In this document: positions 1 to 7,892 of the stretch, piece after piece
Numbering within the stretch: the stretch's first letter is position 1
Layout of the letters: each line of letters begins with the position of its first letter
Virus record (IMG/VR): IMGVR_UViG_3300037587_000516
Span: 23,127-87,126 of that record
Strand: one strand, 5' to 3'
Length of the DNA stretch: 64,000 nt
From: a virus
Notes under the pieces: generated by a model
Database searches by the model: none
What the model saw: only the letters and a program-made list of their open reading frames with translations
Told to the model about the DNA's origin: nothing
Translations under genes and position numbers: made by a program

Positions 1-1503
1 CAAAGTCACCACGTAAAAATGCTACCAGAGATAATCAAACCTAGGAAGTCTAGAAAGTTTTTAGTATCTGATGATTTGATGGGATGGGCTGATGCAATTA
101 AAGCATTACTTAGATCGTATATGTGTGGAAAATCTATGCCTAGGTTTGACTTCTCGGACATAAGGCCAAAGGGGACACCACTAAAAACTGCCGGAGGGCT
201 TGCGCCAGGTCCAGTCCCGTTGTCATTGTGTCTAAACAAGATACAAGCAATACTAGATGAAAAGGAAGAGTTCTCGAAACTAACAACACTAGAGTGTCAT
301 GATATTATGTGCCACATAGCAGATAGCGTTATGAGCGCCGGGATTCGCAGATCTGCCACTATAAGTTTCTTTGACATGGACGATGATGATATGTTGACAT
401 GTAAGTATGGAAGTTGGTGGGAAACCAATCCCCAGAGAGGCAGAGCCAATAACAGTGTGGTTATTGTGAGACATAGAGTTAATAAGTCTGACTTTATGGG
501 ACTGTGGGAGAAAATAAAAGCAAGTGGAAGTGGTGAGCCTGGGATATATTTAACTAACAATAAGGACATTATGGCCAACCCATGTAATGAGTTGAGCTTA
601 AAAGCTAATCAAATGTGTAATCTAACCGAGATAAATCTTGGTAATATATCCGATCAACAAGATCTAAATAACAGAGCCAAGGCTGCGTCTTTCATAGGAA
701 CACTACAAGCATCTTACACTGATTTTCATTATTTGAGAGATGAGTGGAAAGAGGTGTCAGAAAAGGATTCTCTTATCGGAGTAGGGTGTACTGGGATAGC
801 ATCTGGCTGTTTTAAAGAACTAAGCCTAGTAGAAGCGGCTAAGTGTGTTAACGAAGAAAATGAACGGGTAGCGGGTGTTATTGGAATAAATAAAGCATCT
901 AGAACTAATTGCATTAAGCCCAGCGGGTCATCTAGTATTGTACTAGGGTGCTCTAGTGGAATACATGCATGGCACTCTAAGTATTACATAAGAAGGGTCC
1001 GAGTGGGAAAAGATGAGCCTATTTATGGTTATTTGGTACAAAATCACCCAGAACTATTAGAAGATGATATATTAGACGCTAAAAAAACTGCAATTATAAC
1101 TGTACCAGTGGAAGCCCCAGACGGATCAATAACCAGAGAAGAGTCTGCTATAGACTTATTGGAGAGGGTAAAGTTATTCCACAATGACTGGATTAGACCT
1201 GGACACAGAAAAGGAGATAACACTAATAACGTATCAGCAACTGTTAGTATTAAAGATGATGAATGGGATGATGTTGCAGAGTGGATGTGGAGTAACAGGA
1301 ACAGTTATAATGGGTTAAGTATTCTTCCCCATTCTGACCACACTTACACTCAGGCACCGTTTGAGGAGATCACTAAAGAGGAGTTTGAAGAGCTATCAAA
1401 ACACCTGACAGATATTGATTTATCTAATATAATAGAAGAAGAAGACGGCACAGATTTATCTGGGGAAATTGCGTGTAGTGGTGGCTCTTGTGAAATTAGA
1501 TAA
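1..1503 (+). CDS. nrdJ: Class II (adenosylcobalamin) ribonucleoside-triphosphate reductase, 5' part missing
   Basis: Reduces ribonucleotides to deoxyribonucleotides for phage DNA synthesis with a B12 cofactor and no second subunit. The frame is open at the left window edge, so the N-terminal part lies outside; about 500 codons are visible against roughly 740 for the family. Visible marks are RRSATISFFDMDDDD and WWETNPQRGRANNSV, the active-site motif NPCNEL (the Cys forms the thiyl radical; NPC-G-E is more usual), CNLTEINLGN, NCIKPSGSSS, and the C-terminal redox Cys pair in ACSGGSC. The C-terminus is intact. A homing endonuclease gene overlaps its last bases. Class is inferred from motifs and single-chain form. 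Confidence 0.9.
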   Translation, partial: QSHHVKMLPEIIKPRKSRKFLVSDDLMGWADAIKALLRSYMCGKSMPRFDFSDIRPKGTPLKTAGGLAPGPVPLSLCLNKIQAILDEKEEFSKLTTLECHDIMCHIADSVMSAGIRRSATISFFDMDDDDMLTCKYGSWWETNPQRGRANNSVVIVRHRVNKSDFMGLWEKIKASGSGEPGIYLTNNKDIMANPCNELSLKANQMCNLTEINLGNISDQQDLNNRAKAASFIGTLQASYTDFHYLRDEWKEVSEKDSLIGVGCTGIASGCFKELSLVEAAKCVNEENERVAGVIGINKASRTNCIKPSGSSSIVLGCSSGIHAWHSKYYIRRVRVGKDEPIYGYLVQNHPELLEDDILDAKKTAIITVPVEAPDGSITREESAIDLLERVKLFHNDWIRPGHRKGDNTNNVSATVSIKDDEWDDVAEWMWSNRNSYNGLSILPHSDHTYTQAPFEEITKEEFEELSKHLTDIDLSNIIEEEDGTDLSGEIACSGGSCEIR

Positions 1504-1990
1504 CTATATGGTAATACTTGGGACTAAAAAAGAGCGAATTCTAATAGACTGCGAAGATTTTGCTAAATATTCTGGTTATAACTGGAATTGTTATAGTGGA
1601 TATGCAAGTAGATTCACAAGAGATACTGAAACAAAAAAACTAATCAGACACCTAATGCATAGAGGTATAATGAACAACCCAAGCTCTAGTGTGGATCACA
1701 TAAACGGAAATGGACTAGACAACAGAAGGATTAATCTGAGAGTGTGCACAACACAACAAAATAGCTGCAACAGAAAAAGTGCGAAAGGGTCTTACTCTAG
1801 GTACCTTGGAGTAGCTTACCACAAGAGAGACAAAAGGTGGCAGGCACAGATACGCACAAACAAAAAGCGGATATACTTAGGATATTTTAAAACAGAAAAA
1901 GAAGCAGCAGATGCTTATGACACAGCTGCTGAAAAATATCATGGAGAGTTTGCAAGATTAAATAGAAACATTAAGGACGGTAACGAATGA
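1490..1990 (+). CDS. HNH homing endonuclease with AP2 DNA-binding domain
   Basis: Free-standing homing endonuclease. The N-terminal half has the HNH core (LMHRGIM, then VDHINGNGLDNRRINLR and CTTQQNSCNR); the C-terminal half is an AP2 domain (YLGVAYHKRDKRWQAQI, YLGYFKTEKEAADAYD, AAEKYHGEFARLN). GTG at 1490 is chosen because a weak GGTGG precedes it and the protein then begins VKLDNYMVILGTK; ATG at 1508 is the alternative. It overlaps the reductase gene by 14 bases and is a likely selfish insertion next to it. About 166 residues. Confidence 0.85.
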   Translation: MKLDNYMVILGTKKERILIDCEDFAKYSGYNWNCYSGYASRFTRDTETKKLIRHLMHRGIMNNPSSSVDHINGNGLDNRRINLRVCTTQQNSCNRKSAKGSYSRYLGVAYHKRDKRWQAQIRTNKKRIYLGYFKTEKEAADAYDTAAEKYHGEFARLNRNIKDGNE

Positions 1991-2010
1991 CTGAATATTA
2001 CAGAAATAAC

Positions 2011-2039
2011 TTGACATATCCCAAAACATAGGAGATAAT
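2011..2039 (+). promoter_or_regulatory. Sigma70-like promoter, near-leaderless
   Basis: TTGACA at 2011-2016, 17 bp spacer, GATAAT at 2034-2039. The start codon of the next gene is at 2046, about where transcription would begin. An AGGAG overlaps the -10, so messages from further upstream would have an RBS while the local transcript would be leaderless. Confidence 0.6.
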
Positions 2040-2045
2040 ATTAAC

Positions 2046-2270
2046 ATGAATAAAACAGAAGAATTGCTAGACTTATTACTAACCGCGCCAAAATCACAAA
2101 TAGGCATAACCACATATACCAGACTCCAGCAAGTAAAAGAATCTGCCGAAGAAAAGAGAGCCGAAATGTTGGAAGAAGTGATCAAGGACAGCGAATTGTT
2201 TAATCAAGACTCTGAGTTTGCAGTGATGACAATGAAGATTTTATTGAAGTTAGCAAAGGACGATAAATAA
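2046..2270 (+). CDS. Small protein of unknown function (74 aa)
   Basis: Not recognised. Charged, mostly helical-looking protein (EELLDLLLTAPKS, KESAEEKRAEMLEEVIKD). ATG at 2046 follows AGGAG by about 11 bases and lies at the expected +1 of the promoter at 2011. First gene of a short run with the next two. Confidence 0.6.
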   Translation: MNKTEELLDLLLTAPKSQIGITTYTRLQQVKESAEEKRAEMLEEVIKDSELFNQDSEFAVMTMKILLKLAKDDK

Positions 2271-2280
2271 GGAGACTTAA

Positions 2281-2541
2281 ATGATATACCAATTAACTAA
2301 AGTTAAAAAAACAGAGCCGCAGGAAGTTACCACTGAGTATGTAAAGGTGGGCCAGGTTATTAGAGGAACATTTCCAGAAAAGCCACAAGTAGGAAACGCT
2401 TTTCTTTTTATAGCAACGCGGTATAGCGAATCAGTGGCAACCAGTACTGTAATGGAAGTTGATTCCGATGTTGAGCCCGGCATAACTTACATAACTACTA
2501 GAAATAGTGTCTACAAGCTAGAAGAATCCAGTGACGCTTGA
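2281..2541 (+). CDS. Small protein of unknown function (86 aa)
   Basis: Not recognised. ATG at 2281 is preceded by AAGGAGACTTAA, a strong RBS. Beta-rich sequence with several V/T/Y stretches and no TM or signal peptide. Its end overlaps the GTG of the next gene by 11 bases, suggesting coupled translation. Confidence 0.6.
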   Translation: MIYQLTKVKKTEPQEVTTEYVKVGQVIRGTFPEKPQVGNAFLFIATRYSESVATSTVMEVDSDVEPGITYITTRNSVYKLEESSDA

Positions 2542-2839
2542 AACCTATAGAACATTAGAAGTTGGAGATGAAATTCACCTAACGCAGAAACATAGAAATT
2601 GGTTAGTTGAAAGCATGTTTGAAATGCATTCCGTTCGGGGCAACATCCTAAAAAGTGACACTAGTATTATCCAATGTGCAACAGAGGCAGCAGGTTTGTA
2701 TGAAAAAATTATAGTGATAGACTTATTATGTGATGTTGGGGGCGGAGATCCTAGAATGCGAGTAAGGTTTGAATATTCAGATGGAAGCAGTAGACACACA
2801 GTATTAGGGTATGATTCTGTTTACCAAAGGAGGCAGTAG
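2531..2839 (+). CDS. Small protein of unknown function (102 aa)
   Basis: Not recognised. GTG start at 2531 inside the end of the previous gene. Contains VGDEIHLTQKHRNW and GGGDPRMRVRFEYSDG, suggesting a compact beta domain. The stop is directly followed by the GTG start of the AAA ATPase, whose RBS lies in this gene's last codons. Confidence 0.6.
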   Translation: MTLETYRTLEVGDEIHLTQKHRNWLVESMFEMHSVRGNILKSDTSIIQCATEAAGLYEKIIVIDLLCDVGGGDPRMRVRFEYSDGSSRHTVLGYDSVYQRRQ

Positions 2840-4153
2840 GTGTTAGGGCAGCTTAATGAGATATTTATACAATTTAACGAGTTTGCCAAATCCAGCCCGG
2901 TCGTAGCCGGTATTGCTGGACTTTGGGGTGCCAGCGTAGTTACGTTTTTCCTCAGAGGCATACCTAGCCGAATCTTTGAGTTCATAAAGCGCCAAACTAC
3001 CACAACCCTAGTAGTAAACAATCACGATAACGTATACTATTCTTTTCTTAAGTGGTCAACGGAAAATAACCTGAACACTCTAGTTAGAAATCTCCACTTT
3101 GGTAACAATAAAGATGGATATGGGAAAGGCAGGATAACCATAGGATATGGTCAATCCTTTTTCTTTTTTGGCAGACACATATTTAGAATGTCCCGCAATA
3201 AAGAGGACGCGGCACAAACTAGAGAAGTCAAAGAGTCCATAACCGTCACGGTTTTGGGAAGAAACCATAAGATATTTGATCAACTGTTTACTAAGATACT
3301 AGAAATGGAAAAAAAGGACCGCGAGAAGAAAAAAGAGACGTTAGAAATAAACGTATGGAGACATGACTATTGGAGAACTGGTTGTACCACATATCTTAGA
3401 CCAATGTCAACTATAATACTAAACAAAGAAACCCGCAACAATATAACAGGTCACATTGATGAATTTCTGTCCGATAAAGACTGGTATATGAAGAATGGGA
3501 TTCCATATAGGACCGGCATTTTACTTTCGGGACCACCAGGGACCGGAAAAACGTCATTACTAAAAGGACTTTGTACTCACTACGGAAAAGACCTGTATTT
3601 GCTTCAATTAGATGGATTAACTGACAAATCGTTTTTAGACGCCCTGTCAAGCGTACCACCGGGTTCTGTGATTGCCATTGAGGACATAGACACCTGCCAT
3701 GCATCGAGCAGCAGAGTGACTCCTGTGGCCAAATCACCCGCTAGAGCAGAATTTGAAAGAGCAGTGGGAATAAACGAAGTTGAGGCAACCAAAGATGATT
3801 CAACTTCCTCCATGGGATTAACCCTGTCCGGACTTTTAAACGGCATTGACGGAGTTGCCAGCGGAGATGATAGAATACTAATTGCTACAACAAATCACCC
3901 CGAAAAGCTGGACCCGGCATTAATTAGAGACGGTAGATTTGATTTGAAAGTGGAAATTGGATATGTTTCAATGGAAATGCTCCACTCATTTTTTGAAAAG
4001 TTCTACCCAGATACTAAAATACCAAGTGATTACAAGATTAAAGCTGGTATAGCTCCTTGTGAAGTCCAAACGCTGATTTTCAAGAATCGGGATAACCCGG
4101 AAATAGTTTTGGAGAAACTGCTTGACAAGCCTGGCAAAACTGTGCAATACTAA
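2840..4153 (+). CDS. BCS1-like AAA+ ATPase with N-terminal membrane segment
   Basis: AAA+ ATPase of the BCS1 type. In mitochondria BCS1 translocates folded Rieske protein; phage relatives have no agreed role. GTG start at 2840 after AAAGGAGGCAG, a near-perfect RBS. A hydrophobic stretch near residues 15-35 (VVAGIAGLWGASVVTFFL) is a likely membrane anchor. A central BCS1-type N domain is followed by Walker A GPPGTGKT (about residue 230), Walker B VIAIEDID (about 277) and the sensor/arginine region ATTNHPEKLDPALIRDGRFD (about 352-371). At 437 aa it is of normal family length. Membrane placement is inferred. Confidence 0.8.
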   Translation: MLGQLNEIFIQFNEFAKSSPVVAGIAGLWGASVVTFFLRGIPSRIFEFIKRQTTTTLVVNNHDNVYYSFLKWSTENNLNTLVRNLHFGNNKDGYGKGRITIGYGQSFFFFGRHIFRMSRNKEDAAQTREVKESITVTVLGRNHKIFDQLFTKILEMEKKDREKKKETLEINVWRHDYWRTGCTTYLRPMSTIILNKETRNNITGHIDEFLSDKDWYMKNGIPYRTGILLSGPPGTGKTSLLKGLCTHYGKDLYLLQLDGLTDKSFLDALSSVPPGSVIAIEDIDTCHASSSRVTPVAKSPARAEFERAVGINEVEATKDDSTSSMGLTLSGLLNGIDGVASGDDRILIATTNHPEKLDPALIRDGRFDLKVEIGYVSMEMLHSFFEKFYPDTKIPSDYKIKAGIAPCEVQTLIFKNRDNPEIVLEKLLDKPGKTVQY

Positions 4154-4170
4154 ATAAAAGGAGAGAGATT

Positions 4171-4284
4171 ATGACACCAGAAATAGCACTAATACTAAAG
4201 ATTGTAGGGATTGTGTGTTTTACACATAGCATGTATACGTTTGGTCTTTTTGATTATAGTATTAACAAGAAGGAAGAGTTATGA
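4171..4284 (+). CDS. Tiny hydrophobic protein (37 aa)
   Basis: ATG at 4171 after AAAGGAGAGAGATT, a strong RBS. One hydrophobic segment (IALILKIVGIVCF) then a short polar tail. The stop overlaps the ATG of the next gene as ATGA at 4281. Probably a single-pass membrane peptide; function unknown. Confidence 0.6.
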   Translation: MTPEIALILKIVGIVCFTHSMYTFGLFDYSINKKEEL

Positions 4285-4574
4285 GTTCATTAATGGCCGG
4301 AACACTTATGATAGCATTTGGCATAGTAATTATAGCCGCCGTTATAATACTGGATATAACAGGAAAGATAAATATAGGACCAAAATTAGCAGCGATTCCT
4401 CCGGAAGAAGTTCCGGAATGTTGGAGAGTTAAGAAGGTTGAGCATGTGTTTTATACTGACGACACAAATGAAATTTACATAATGGACGGAAGTTGGAGAG
4501 CAACTCAGCATTCGAGGTTAATTAGTGGCGAAGTTGAACAAATCGAAGGCTTAATATTTTTGGGCGAGCTGTGA
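4281..4574 (+). CDS. Membrane-anchored small protein (97 aa)
   Basis: Not recognised. N-terminal TM segment (residues about 5-27, LMIAFGIVIIAAVIIL) followed by a soluble domain with ECWRVKKVEHVFYTDD. AGGAAGAG RBS lies within the previous gene. The stop overlaps the GTG start of cassette copy 1, and the last residues IFLGEL resemble the YLGEL end of the gene before copy 2. Confidence 0.65.
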   Translation: MSSLMAGTLMIAFGIVIIAAVIILDITGKINIGPKLAAIPPEEVPECWRVKKVEHVFYTDDTNEIYIMDGSWRATQHSRLISGEVEQIEGLIFLGEL

Positions 4575-4840
4575 AAACAATAATAAGAGATAATGTTTGG
4601 ACCAGACCAACTAAATTCACCGGAATAGTTGAATCTAAGAATGGAGATAAGGCTTGGTATTTGAATGGAGAATACCATAGAGTTGACGGACCTGCTCTTG
4701 AATGTGCTAATGGCACTGGGTATTGGTGGCTAAATGGCTCACATATATTAGAAACAGAGCATTCTAAAAGAACAGCTTATTTAAGAACTACTTTGGGTAA
4801 GTTGATATTTAATGAGCATTTTAAGTTGGAAGAGTCATGA
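4571..4840 (+). CDS. RVDGPA-cassette protein, copy 1
   Basis: First of fifteen paralogues. 89 aa, MKTI-type head. FTGIVES is followed by one repeat (WYLNGEYHRVDGPALE), a WWLNGS half-repeat and the constant tail RTAYLRTTLGKL. GTG start overlaps the previous stop. The 3' end carries GGAAGA instead of the GGAGGA of most copies. No function is known; the repeats resemble the W-YLNG-HR-DGPA repeats seen in other phage and giant-virus proteins. Confidence 0.85.
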   Translation: MKTIIRDNVWTRPTKFTGIVESKNGDKAWYLNGEYHRVDGPALECANGTGYWWLNGSHILETEHSKRTAYLRTTLGKLIFNEHFKLEES

Positions 4841-4980
4841 AAAAGTTAGTATTTGTATTCTTTGATAATTATATCGGCGACTTTGTTGAAATGACCCCAA
4901 CAGAGAAGAACTTGCATCAATTGTTTAGCACTAGAAACTCTAGTTTTTATTCGCATTTAACTTATTTGGGAGAGCTATGA
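4837..4980 (+). CDS. Small protein of unknown function (47 aa)
   Basis: ATG at 4837 overlaps the stop of cassette copy 1 (ATGA), whose end supplies the GGAAGA RBS. The stop overlaps the ATG of copy 2 in the same way. Reads MKKLVFVFFDNYIGDFVE at the start and YLGEL at the end. Sandwiched between two cassette copies; function unknown. Confidence 0.6.
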   Translation: MKKLVFVFFDNYIGDFVEMTPTEKNLHQLFSTRNSSFYSHLTYLGEL

Positions 4981-5246
4981 AAGTGTTTAAAGGGTGGTTT
5001 GGTGAAAAACCAGATAATTTCACAGGAATTGTCGAAGAGCCAGATGGAAGTAAGCGTTGGTGTTTAAATGGCCTACTTCATAAGGTTGACGGACATGCTG
5101 TTGAGTGGTACAACGGAAATAAGTTTTGGTGTTTGAATGGTAATTATATGACAGAAATAGAACACACTAAAAGAACAGCGTGGATAAAAACTACTTTGGG
5201 CAAATTGATATTTAATGAGCATTTTAAATTGGAGGACAAATGTTAG
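4977..5246 (+). CDS. RVDGPA-cassette protein, copy 2
   Basis: 89 aa, FKGWF-type head. Its single repeat is degenerate (HKVDGHAVEW in place of HRVDGPAIEW), then FWCLNGNYMTEIEH and the full tail. The end TTGGAGGACAAATG gives the RBS and start codon of the next gene. ATG overlaps the previous stop. Confidence 0.85.
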   Translation: MKVFKGWFGEKPDNFTGIVEEPDGSKRWCLNGLLHKVDGHAVEWYNGNKFWCLNGNYMTEIEHTKRTAWIKTTLGKLIFNEHFKLEDKC

Positions 5247-5374
5247 GATTATTAATAGGCATTGTAATTGGGCTTGGCATAGCAGTTATTGTTGTCAAGT
5301 ACAAAAAAGAATTATTACCTATAAAAATTAAAAAGGACGAATCAAATGATAAAAGAAGGAATAGTTCTAAGTAA
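5240..5374 (+). CDS. Single-pass membrane peptide (44 aa)
   Basis: ATG at 5240 begins inside the last codons of cassette copy 2, using its GGAGG. TM helix at residues 2-18 (LGLLIGIVIGLGIAVIV) followed by a Lys-rich tail. Ends inside the next gene. Topology suggests a small inner-membrane peptide; function unknown. Confidence 0.6.
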   Translation: MLGLLIGIVIGLGIAVIVVKYKKELLPIKIKKDESNDKRRNSSK

Positions 5375-6152
5375 GGGCGGAAAGTTATTTAAAACAGATT
5401 GGTTGTATAATGAAAAAACAGAAGAGGGCGAATTAGTTACTTTTGACGCAACTGATATAGCTCCCAGACTGTTATTTGAAACTGTCAGCTTTGACGATGA
5501 CGTAACTTTGCGGGACATATTTCGACTGCTGAATAGGCACATTGATATACTGGAGCCCCTTTTAGGAAACTGGTGTAGAGAGTTAACTGCCGAAGCGTTG
5601 TCTGGAATTGGACCGGCGTATTCTAACAAGTATGATGCCGAAGGAATTGAGTATTTAGAACTTACTCATTCGTTTGGGGAAAATACTTGGGACGGACACA
5701 CAGAAAGTTTTGGGAACATTTACCCTGATTTTGGCGGAAAGGGTTTCATGTTAAAAGAAGATGCTACTCATGGAGACCATACTGGACCAGAGGGCGTAAC
5801 TATTGGACATGAGGCGGGTAGTAGAATAAGTTGGGGACTGGAATTATCTTCTCCAAATACATTAATCAACATACCCATAAAACTAAACCCAAATACTGAA
5901 ATATACCATACGGATTTATCAGAAGAACGTACCATAAAGTCGGACAAGGTTGCTACGTTGAACAACTTGGGGTTTTCGTTAGGGCAGATTTTGTATGGGA
6001 TTGTGTGGGAGTTAACTTTTAATGGTCCGCCAGAAGTTAGAGACGACTTAAAAGCGGAGCTAACCGGCCAAGTAAAAGAAATTACTGGAGAGGTAGAAAA
6101 GCCAAAAGGGTCTCATTTATCAGTAGTTAGAAATGGTGAAGAAAAAACTTGA
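5346..6152 (+). CDS. Phage protein of unknown function (268 aa)
   Basis: Not recognised. ATG at 5346 after AAAGGACGAATCAA. Mixed soluble protein: an acidic N-terminal part (TFDATDIAPRLLFETVSFDDD), a Gly-rich central part with HGDHTGPEGVTIGHEAG, and a Lys/Glu-rich C-terminus. No TM or signal peptide. The -35 box of the following promoter overlaps its stop region. Confidence 0.65.
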   Translation: MIKEGIVLSKGGKLFKTDWLYNEKTEEGELVTFDATDIAPRLLFETVSFDDDVTLRDIFRLLNRHIDILEPLLGNWCRELTAEALSGIGPAYSNKYDAEGIEYLELTHSFGENTWDGHTESFGNIYPDFGGKGFMLKEDATHGDHTGPEGVTIGHEAGSRISWGLELSSPNTLINIPIKLNPNTEIYHTDLSEERTIKSDKVATLNNLGFSLGQILYGIVWELTFNGPPEVRDDLKAELTGQVKEITGEVEKPKGSHLSVVRNGEEKT

Positions 6153-6177
6153 CATTGAACTTTGGTAGGAGTAGTAT
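6149..6177 (+). promoter_or_regulatory. Sigma70-like promoter before cassette copy 3
   Basis: TTGACA at 6149-6154, 17 bp spacer, TAGTAT at 6172-6177. The ATG of cassette copy 3 is at 6184, so the expected transcript starts at or next to the start codon. AGGAG overlaps the spacer and -10. Confidence 0.55.
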
Positions 6178-6183
6178 TAGGTT

Positions 6184-6519
6184 ATGAAGATATTTAAAGG
6201 GTGGTTTCGTGAAAGACCAAAAAACTTCACAGGAATAGTCGAAGATACAGGCGGCGATAAGTATTGGTATTTGAATGGTAAGTGGCATAGAGTTGACGGA
6301 CCTGCTTTTGAGTGTAAAGACGGCAGTAAGGTGTGGTATTTGAATGGGGAAAGGCATAGAGTTGACGGACCTGCTATTGAGTGGTCTGGTGGTGGTAAGT
6401 ATTGGTGTTTGAATGGTGAATATATGTCAGAAGAAGAGCATTATAAAAAGACAGCTTACCTTAGGACTACTTTGGGTAAGCTAATATTTAATGAGCATTT
6501 TAAATTGGAGGAAGGGTGA
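6184..6519 (+). CDS. RVDGPA-cassette protein, copy 3 (two repeats)
   Basis: 111 aa, FKGWF-type head with two complete HRVDGPA repeats (HRVDGPAFECKDG, HRVDGPAIEWSGG) and the full tail. One of four two-repeat copies. Has its own promoter. The 3' GGAGGAAGG serves the GTG of the next gene, overlapped as GTGA. Confidence 0.87.
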   Translation: MKIFKGWFRERPKNFTGIVEDTGGDKYWYLNGKWHRVDGPAFECKDGSKVWYLNGERHRVDGPAIEWSGGGKYWCLNGEYMSEEEHYKKTAYLRTTLGKLIFNEHFKLEEG

Positions 6520-6743
6520 AAGAAAGAACTCAATTAGTATTAGCCGGTTATATTTTAGATGGTAAGTTTGATTTTTCTGTAGACCTTCCTTTTGTTAAAG
6601 TTGAACTAACTAGTTCGGAAATGAGAAAGTTAATTAACATGGAATATGGAATTAGATCTAAAAGATCTAGAATTATTAAAAAATACATGACTAGATTAAT
6701 TAATGTTTTCTGTATAGAAATTGTAAAGGATCTGATAAAATGA
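6516..6743 (+). CDS. Small basic protein of unknown function (75 aa)
   Basis: GTG start at 6516 overlapping the stop of cassette copy 3. Basic C-terminal half (RSKRSRIIKKYMTRLIN). Not recognised. Its end overlaps the ATG of the kinase gene. Confidence 0.6.
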   Translation: MKERTQLVLAGYILDGKFDFSVDLPFVKVELTSSEMRKLINMEYGIRSKRSRIIKKYMTRLINVFCIEIVKDLIK

Positions 6744-7222
6744 AAAATCACATTATTACACTAATTGGCATACCAAATAGTGGGAAGACTACATTTGCTG
6801 ATAAACACTACCCGGACTATACTAGAATATCCTGGGATGATACGATGCTAGAGCTTTACCCAGCAGAAACGTATGGGGAGTCGTTTAAATTGGCAAAACC
6901 TTATTCTATGGACATTTTGGACATAACTCGCAAGAGGCTCTCAGAGGCCCTAGAGCGCAAGGAAAACATAGTCCTTGACCTGACCCATCTTAAGCGTAAA
7001 ATGCGCTCAGATCACCTGTCAGAGGTTCCTGAGAGCTATAAAAAGACCGCCGTGGTTTGTGTGGTTCCAGTTGGGGACATTTATGCTAGAAATGAGGCGC
7101 GGGTTAAGATTGGTAAGCACATAGATTTTAAGATACTAGAAGGTATGTTACGGCAGTATGAAGAGCCGACTAAAGAAGAGTTTGATGAGATAATCTTTAA
7201 TTGTAATTCAGGAGTAAACTAA
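6740..7222 (+). CDS. P-loop kinase of the polynucleotide kinase type
   Basis: ATP-binding protein of the AAA_33/T4 PNK 5'-kinase group. Walker A GIPNSGKTTF at residues 10-19, ISWDDTMLELYP as the lid/base region, a Walker-B-like NIVLDLTHL, and an Arg-containing ARNEAR. At 160 aa it covers only the kinase domain, with no phosphatase domain. Likely phosphorylates 5' ends of nucleic acid; substrate is inferred from the family. ATG follows AAGGAT. Confidence 0.75.
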   Translation: MKNHIITLIGIPNSGKTTFADKHYPDYTRISWDDTMLELYPAETYGESFKLAKPYSMDILDITRKRLSEALERKENIVLDLTHLKRKMRSDHLSEVPESYKKTAVVCVVPVGDIYARNEARVKIGKHIDFKILEGMLRQYEEPTKEEFDEIIFNCNSGVN

Positions 7223-7584
7223 TGTTTGGGTTTAAAATTGTTCGGGAAGATGAGTATAATGAACTAGAAAAAGCAGCTACTCTTCACCAAAGAGTTTATA
7301 CGCTAGATAGGTGGTTTTCTGGATGGAAAGACCTAGATATTATATGGAACTACTTAACAGGAAAAGACAATACAAGCGACACATGGTCGTTGCGACAAAG
7401 TTATGCGGACAAAAGAAAAACAGGAATATATGGAACAACCCTTGAAGAGCAGAATTCGGAATTAATAAAAATACTAGAAATGGGATCAAATTTAGATAAC
7501 TATAATATTACTACGTTTGGTGAGCTTTGTGGCCCGGTTATGGAAATGAAAGAGGCACTACAAAAAGCAAAGGCAATGATATGA
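7222..7584 (+). CDS. Phage protein of unknown function (120 aa)
   Basis: Not recognised. ATG at 7222 after AGGAGTAAACTA. Aromatic-rich middle (DRWFSGWKDLDIIWNYL) and helical C-terminus. Overlaps the next gene as ATGA. Confidence 0.6.
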   Translation: MFGFKIVREDEYNELEKAATLHQRVYTLDRWFSGWKDLDIIWNYLTGKDNTSDTWSLRQSYADKRKTGIYGTTLEEQNSELIKILEMGSNLDNYNITTFGELCGPVMEMKEALQKAKAMI

Positions 7585-7841
7585 AAAAGCCTAGAGAATT
7601 TACTATTATATATGATGGTATGAACGACCGACCAGTTGGTGCCGAGAATGGACGAAAACGGTCAACCGCAAGTGGCGGAGGTAGCATGGTCTGTATTCCG
7701 GTTATTGAAAAGTCTGCCTACAATAAGGTGATTAAAGCACTAAAATACTATAAAGAAATGGGAACTGCTGATGAGTTCTATTTTGGATGGGATGGCCATG
7801 AGGTTGCGGAAAAGGCGTTAAAAGAGTTGGGGGAAAAATAA
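7581..7841 (+). CDS. Phage protein of unknown function (86 aa)
   Basis: Not recognised. ATG at 7581 (MKKPREFTIIYDG) overlapping the previous stop is preferred over a longer reading from 7527. A Gly/Ser loop (STASGGGS) separates a beta N-terminus from a helical C-terminus. Confidence 0.6.
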   Translation: MKKPREFTIIYDGMNDRPVGAENGRKRSTASGGGSMVCIPVIEKSAYNKVIKALKYYKEMGTADEFYFGWDGHEVAEKALKELGEK

Positions 7842-7844
7842 AGC

Positions 7845-7873
7845 TTGACAAATCAGATAAAATGAGTTATATT
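7845..7873 (+). promoter_or_regulatory. Sigma70-like promoter for the nuclease/recombination genes
   Basis: TTGACA at 7845-7850, 17 bp spacer, TATATT at 7868-7873. Predicted start near 7880; the next ATG is at 7893 with an AAAGGAA RBS between them. A conventional leadered promoter. Confidence 0.7.
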
Positions 7874-7892
7874 AAATAAAAGGAAACGTAAT

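Noticed and set aside
4211-4432. 73-codon frame overlapping the gene at 4281
   Set aside because: The 4171 and 4281 frames have RBS and an ATGA overlap and encode plausible membrane peptides; this frame is an off-frame reading of both.
6548-6751. Frame on the - strand opposite the gene at 6516
   Set aside because: AT-rich antisense of a coding gene; the + strand frame has GTGA and ATG overlaps with both neighbours.
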